Source: Streptomyces sp. HUAS 15-9 (GTDB lineage: Bacteria; Actinomycetota; Actinomycetes; Streptomycetales; Streptomycetaceae). Taken from it: 64,000 nucleotides of DNA. Positions 61,511 through 64,000 of the stretch are shown here, piece by piece. Each line of letters opens with the position of its first letter. Position 1 is the first letter of the stretch. The stretch is taken from NCBI RefSeq assembly GCF_025642155.1, contig NZ_CP106798.1:8804001-8868000 (forward strand), given 5' to 3'. The translations under genes and the position numbers were made by a program. Below the pieces are notes generated by a model. The model saw only the letters and a list, made by a program, of their open reading frames with translations. It was not told where the DNA came from and did no database searches.

Positions 61511-61770
61511 GCCGACCACGCCTCCTCATCCGTGTAAGGGCCGTGACCTTCTGTGGGGCCGTGAGGGCGGCCTAACGACCGCCGGGCCTGTGTGCGCCGG
61601 CGCCCGCGTGCGTAGCGCCGGTAGCCAGTGAAATGTCCCCGCGGGTCAAGTTCGATAGCTCGCCATCAGGCTCATGGTGTCGGGGATCCGGGTGAGTTCG
61701 AGGACGTCCGCCTCGAACAACCAGCCGTCCTCGGCGCAGTTGGGCTCGCCCGTGGCGCAGCACCTCCATG
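61507..61770 (-). pseudogene. gvpO: gvpO, 3' remnant
   Basis: Minus-strand text AEDGWLFEADVLELTRIPDT, MSLMASY and, after one frame change, ELDPRGHFTGYRRYARGRRR then TQARRSL is the C-terminal half of GvpO (…W.VEVEVxELxRIPDTxxLxAxYEVxLDxxGxLxGYRRxxRYxRG). The extended tail ends in ATGA overlapping gvpA. Upstream of about 61770 similarity is lost, so the N-terminal half and the operon promoter are gone. This makes the gvp operon probably silent. Confidence 0.65.
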
Positions 61771-62310
61771 GTGCTGGGTCGGTGTTCGTCTGCGGCTACC
61801 TGTGGGCCTTGGGATTGTTGAGAATCTAGGGGTTTCTGTGAACTGGGTTCAACGCCAGGTCTTCCCTCCGTGTGGCCGGAAAGGCGTTGGCCAAACCTTG
61901 AGGAGCGCATGCTTCGGCGGGCCGTCGTGCCTGCGCAGGCACGGTATGGGCAGCCACGCAGCGCTCGGAGTCGGCGTCGGGCCGGCCCCAGGGCGCGGCC
62001 GCGGTGGTGCACGCCCGCCCACCGATCGGGTGCGGGCTTGGCTGACAGCATCCCCGGTCGTCATCGCCAGTCACCGTCCCTCCATGATCAGCTCGACGAC
62101 CGGACCTCGGCCCGCGCCGTGGTCGAGTCGGCCGTGAGGGTGCGTCCGCAGGCATCCTCGTGCTGATCGACTTTTCGGCCTCGGTGAGGTGTGGGGATGG
62201 TGGGGCCGGGGACTTGGTGTGTAGGCCGGGTTCAGAGGCGTTCCCATGGGGCTGGCTCGTCCAGGCTTCTCTGGTTCAGACGACGTGCCGGGGAAGCCGT
62301 CCGCTCGAGG
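61771..62310. other. no confident gene
   Basis: Between the gvpO remnant and the GAF-ANTAR gene end. Several short frames, none supported. A small A/T-richer patch near 61805-61840 could be a promoter. Confidence 0.35.
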
Positions 62311-62999
62311 TCACGGGAGGCTGCCTCGTTCGCAGAGCCGACGGGCGACCTCTCGGAGCTTGATGTTGTTTTCCTGTGAGGAGCGGCGCAGGACGTCGAA
62401 CGCCTCTTCCTGGGTGAGGTGGCGGCTGCCCATGAGGATGCCCATGGCTTCGCCGATGGTGTGGCGGGTGGCGACGGCCTGTTCCATCTGGGCGTGGGTG
62501 CGGGCGCTGGAGAGGGCGACCGCGCGTGGGAGGCCAGCAGCCAGCCGGCCAGCTCGCTGACCTCGGTGAACGCTCCGGGCTTTCGAGAGTAGAGGTTCAG
62601 TGCGCCGAAGTCTTCGTCCTCGGTGAACAGCAAGAAGCCCATCATGCTGCCGACGCCCAGTTCGCGGGCCTGGGGGGCGTAGGCGGGCCAGCGCTGGTGC
62701 TCGCCGGTGAGGTCGGCGATGCGGAACACCCGCTCTCCTTGCGAGCTGCGGACGGCGTCGTAGTACGGCCCCTCGCCCAGCTGCTGCTGCAATTTGTCGC
62801 TTTCGGTGACCAGTTGGTGAGTGGGGGCGAGCGTCTCCACCGCCCGGTCGTGCAGCACGAGGACGCCGGCTGCGTCGCAGCCGTCCACCAGCTCTGTGGC
62901 CGAGCGGGTAATCCGTTCCAGGGTGGCAGCGAGCGATTCCTGCGCCAGGAGATCCCGCGCCATCGTCGCCATCTGCTGCGCGAACCGAGCCCAGTCCAC
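62311..62999 (-). pseudogene. GAF-ANTAR regulator with a one-base loss
   Basis: GTG at 62999 follows GGAGGTGGGTT. GAF domain: SLAATLERITRSATELVDGC, DAAGVLVLHDRAVETLAPTH, GEGPYYDAVRSSQGERVFRI, GFLLFTEDEDFGALNLYSRK. At 62521-62524 a C is missing; the second frame continues AVALSSARTHAQMEQAVATR, HTIGEAMGILMGSRHLTQEE, AFDVLRRSSQENNIKLREVA and stops at 62311, a complete ANTAR RNA-binding domain. About 230 residues if repaired. Such proteins couple a sensed signal to antitermination. Confidence 0.85.
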
Positions 63000-63064
63000 A
63001 ACCCACCTCCGCCTCTCATTCGGTCCTGGACACACCTCATACCCACCATTTCGTAGGACCTTCA

Positions 63065-63500
63065 CAGGGCAGGGGCATCGTGGTGACGGACGCCGAGCCG
63101 AGGGTGTATGGGGTTCAGCTCGGTGTTCACGGCGCCGTCAAGAACCGTGCGGCCGACCTTCTTGGGGAACAGGTGGGCGTATTCGGCGCCCAGCCAGGTG
63201 CCGTAGTGAGCCCCCACCGCTGGGACTTCATCTCCGACAAGCACGGCCTGGACACCAAACCCATCCCCACCGACACCGGGCGCGAACTCACCCAGAGCCT
63301 CGGCGAAGCAGGGGTCCTCACAGGGCTCTACTCCAAGGCCATGTGGCCGGCGCTCTGGCAGGCAATCCAGCAGGCGGAGTCCGGTGATGGCACCATCCTG
63401 CTGGCCGTGTCCGACGCCCTCTTCCAGCGCTGCCCCGACGGGCACTACACCAACTACCACGACGCCTCGGCCAGGAGCAATGCTCAGGACTTGTGGATCG
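63065..63500. pseudogene. alpha/beta hydrolase gene with inverted 5' part
   Basis: From about 63210 down to 63065 the minus strand encodes HYGTWLGAEYAHLFPKKVGR, TVLDGAVNTELNP, the segment after the nucleophile of TAP-like tripeptidyl aminopeptidases (GxSYGTxLGxxYAxxFPxxVxRxVLDGxV); the nucleophile Ser position reads AHYGT. From about 63215 the plus strand encodes the later part (WDFISDKHGLDTKPIPTDTG, RELTQSLGEAGVLTGLYSKA, MWPALWQAIQQAESGDGTIL). The two parts should be collinear, so one has been flipped. Ends are missing on both sides. Confidence 0.6.
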
Positions 63501-63597
63501 GCTCTCGGGGAGTGCGCGAAGGGCGTACCTTCCCGCGTGATCTACAAGTCACCGAGTAGAGGCCCGCGTTCGCAGCGCGCATCGGGAAGGCACGCCC

Positions 63598-64000
63598 GTG
63601 CTCAGCGTAGTGAATGCCGATGGTTCGACCGAGTCCGGCTCCCTGATCGACGAGATCGTCCGTGAGGGCGCCCGCCGGATGTTTGCCGCCGCACTGGAAG
63701 CCGAAGTCAACCAGTACATAGCTGAGTTGGCCGCCGAGACGGATGAGGCCGGGCGCCGCCTGGTGGTCCGCAACGGTCACCACCGGCCCCGCACCGTGAC
63801 CACAGCCGCAGGTTCCGTCGAGGTCACGGCCCCGCGCGTGAACGACAAACGGGTGGACGCGGCTACCGGCGAGCGGATGCGGTTCTCCTCGAAGATCCTG
63901 CCGCCGTGGTGCCGCAAGTCGCCGAAGGTCAGCGAGGTGCTGCCGCTGCTCTACCTGCACGGCCTGTCCTCGGGAGACTTCGTGCCCGCGCTGGAGCAGT
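63598..64000 (+). CDS. IS256-family transposase, 5' part (runs off the window)
   Basis: From GTG at 63598 (GTG at 63610 possible): LSVVNADGSTESGSLIDEIV, REGARRMFAAALEAEVNQYI, AELAAETDEAGRRLVVRNGH, HRPRTVTTAAGSVEVTAPRV, then MRFSSKILPPWCRKSPKVSE and VLPLLYLHGLSSGDF. This is the N-terminal third of Mutator-type IS256 transposases; the catalytic domain lies beyond position 64000. The left end of the element should be within 63500-63597, next to the broken hydrolase. Confidence 0.88.
   Translation, partial: MLSVVNADGSTESGSLIDEIVREGARRMFAAALEAEVNQYIAELAAETDEAGRRLVVRNGHHRPRTVTTAAGSVEVTAPRVNDKRVDAATGERMRFSSKILPPWCRKSPKVSEVLPLLYLHGLSSGDFVPALEQ

Noticed and set aside
1..64000. CRISPR array, tRNA or rRNA gene, prophage or secondary-metabolite core genes
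   Set aside because: No spaced direct-repeat series, cloverleaf, rRNA-like stretch, phage structural gene or PKS/NRPS/terpene core was seen on either strand by eye.

Overview
The window is high-G+C actinomycete DNA, most likely from Streptomyces. The codon third positions are almost all G or C. The gene families are typical of that genus (DUF3040, DUF5133, CBS and PRC-barrel stress proteins, gas vesicle proteins, MmyB-like XRE regulators, STAS/ANTAR and GAF/ANTAR proteins), and the insertion sequences are those common in streptomycete chromosome arms. No rRNA, tRNA, CRISPR array or housekeeping operon is seen. The mix of intact catabolic cassettes, decayed genes and many transposase pieces fits an accessory region such as a chromosome arm.

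Layout. 0.4-2.8 kb is a scrapyard of broken genes (ISL3, IS701-like, group II intron RT, a glycosyltransferase tail and a sedolisin tail). 2.96-4.82 kb is an intact three-gene operon for a split diheme cytochrome b. 5.4-9.1 kb holds an ABC exporter facing a NarL-type two-component system. 9.5-10.3 kb is a secreted lipase, followed by a complete IS481 element (10956-12038, 6-bp target duplication) and more remnants. 13.8-19.0 kb is a stress or dormancy block (CBS, DUF3040, PlsC, small membrane protein, PRC-barrel, STAS-ANTAR, MarR-like regulator). 20.0-23.5 kb is an aldehyde dehydrogenase, a short-chain dehydrogenase and an XRE regulator; the first two share an upstream 9-14-9 sequence motif.

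23.8-25.6 kb is again transposon debris and a broken prpE. 25.8-31.6 kb is a regulon: two TetR regulators, a metallo-beta-lactamase-fold hydrolase, an MFS transporter and a creatininase-family amidohydrolase, with five copies of one palindromic operator. An IS630 element (31615-32762) sits inside the stop codon of the creatininase gene. 32.8-40.4 kb carries a sigma-like/zinc-finger membrane protein, a betaine-type binding protein with a divergent LysR, and a cupin-isomerase-MFS operon with a second LysR. The two LysR promoters share a 19-bp sequence. 40.6-46.5 kb contains IS630, IS5, IS982-like and IS110 genes around a quinone oxidoreductase/HxlR pair.

46.6-63.0 kb is a second stress block: CBS, an internally inverted DUF3040, SRPBCC, a PLP decarboxylase, hemerythrin, YihY, PRC-barrel, GlsB-like, DUF5133, a partial gvpO-A-F-G gas vesicle cluster and GAF-ANTAR. 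The window ends in a rearranged hydrolase and the start of an IS256 transposase.

Many otherwise well-preserved genes are broken by one-base G/C indels. Because this affects unrelated genes (gas vesicle, TetR, GAF-ANTAR, IS110, small proteins), residual sequencing error is a serious alternative to pseudogene formation and should be settled from reads before any of them is called dead. Family names are from recognition of motifs in the translated sequence; no database search was run.
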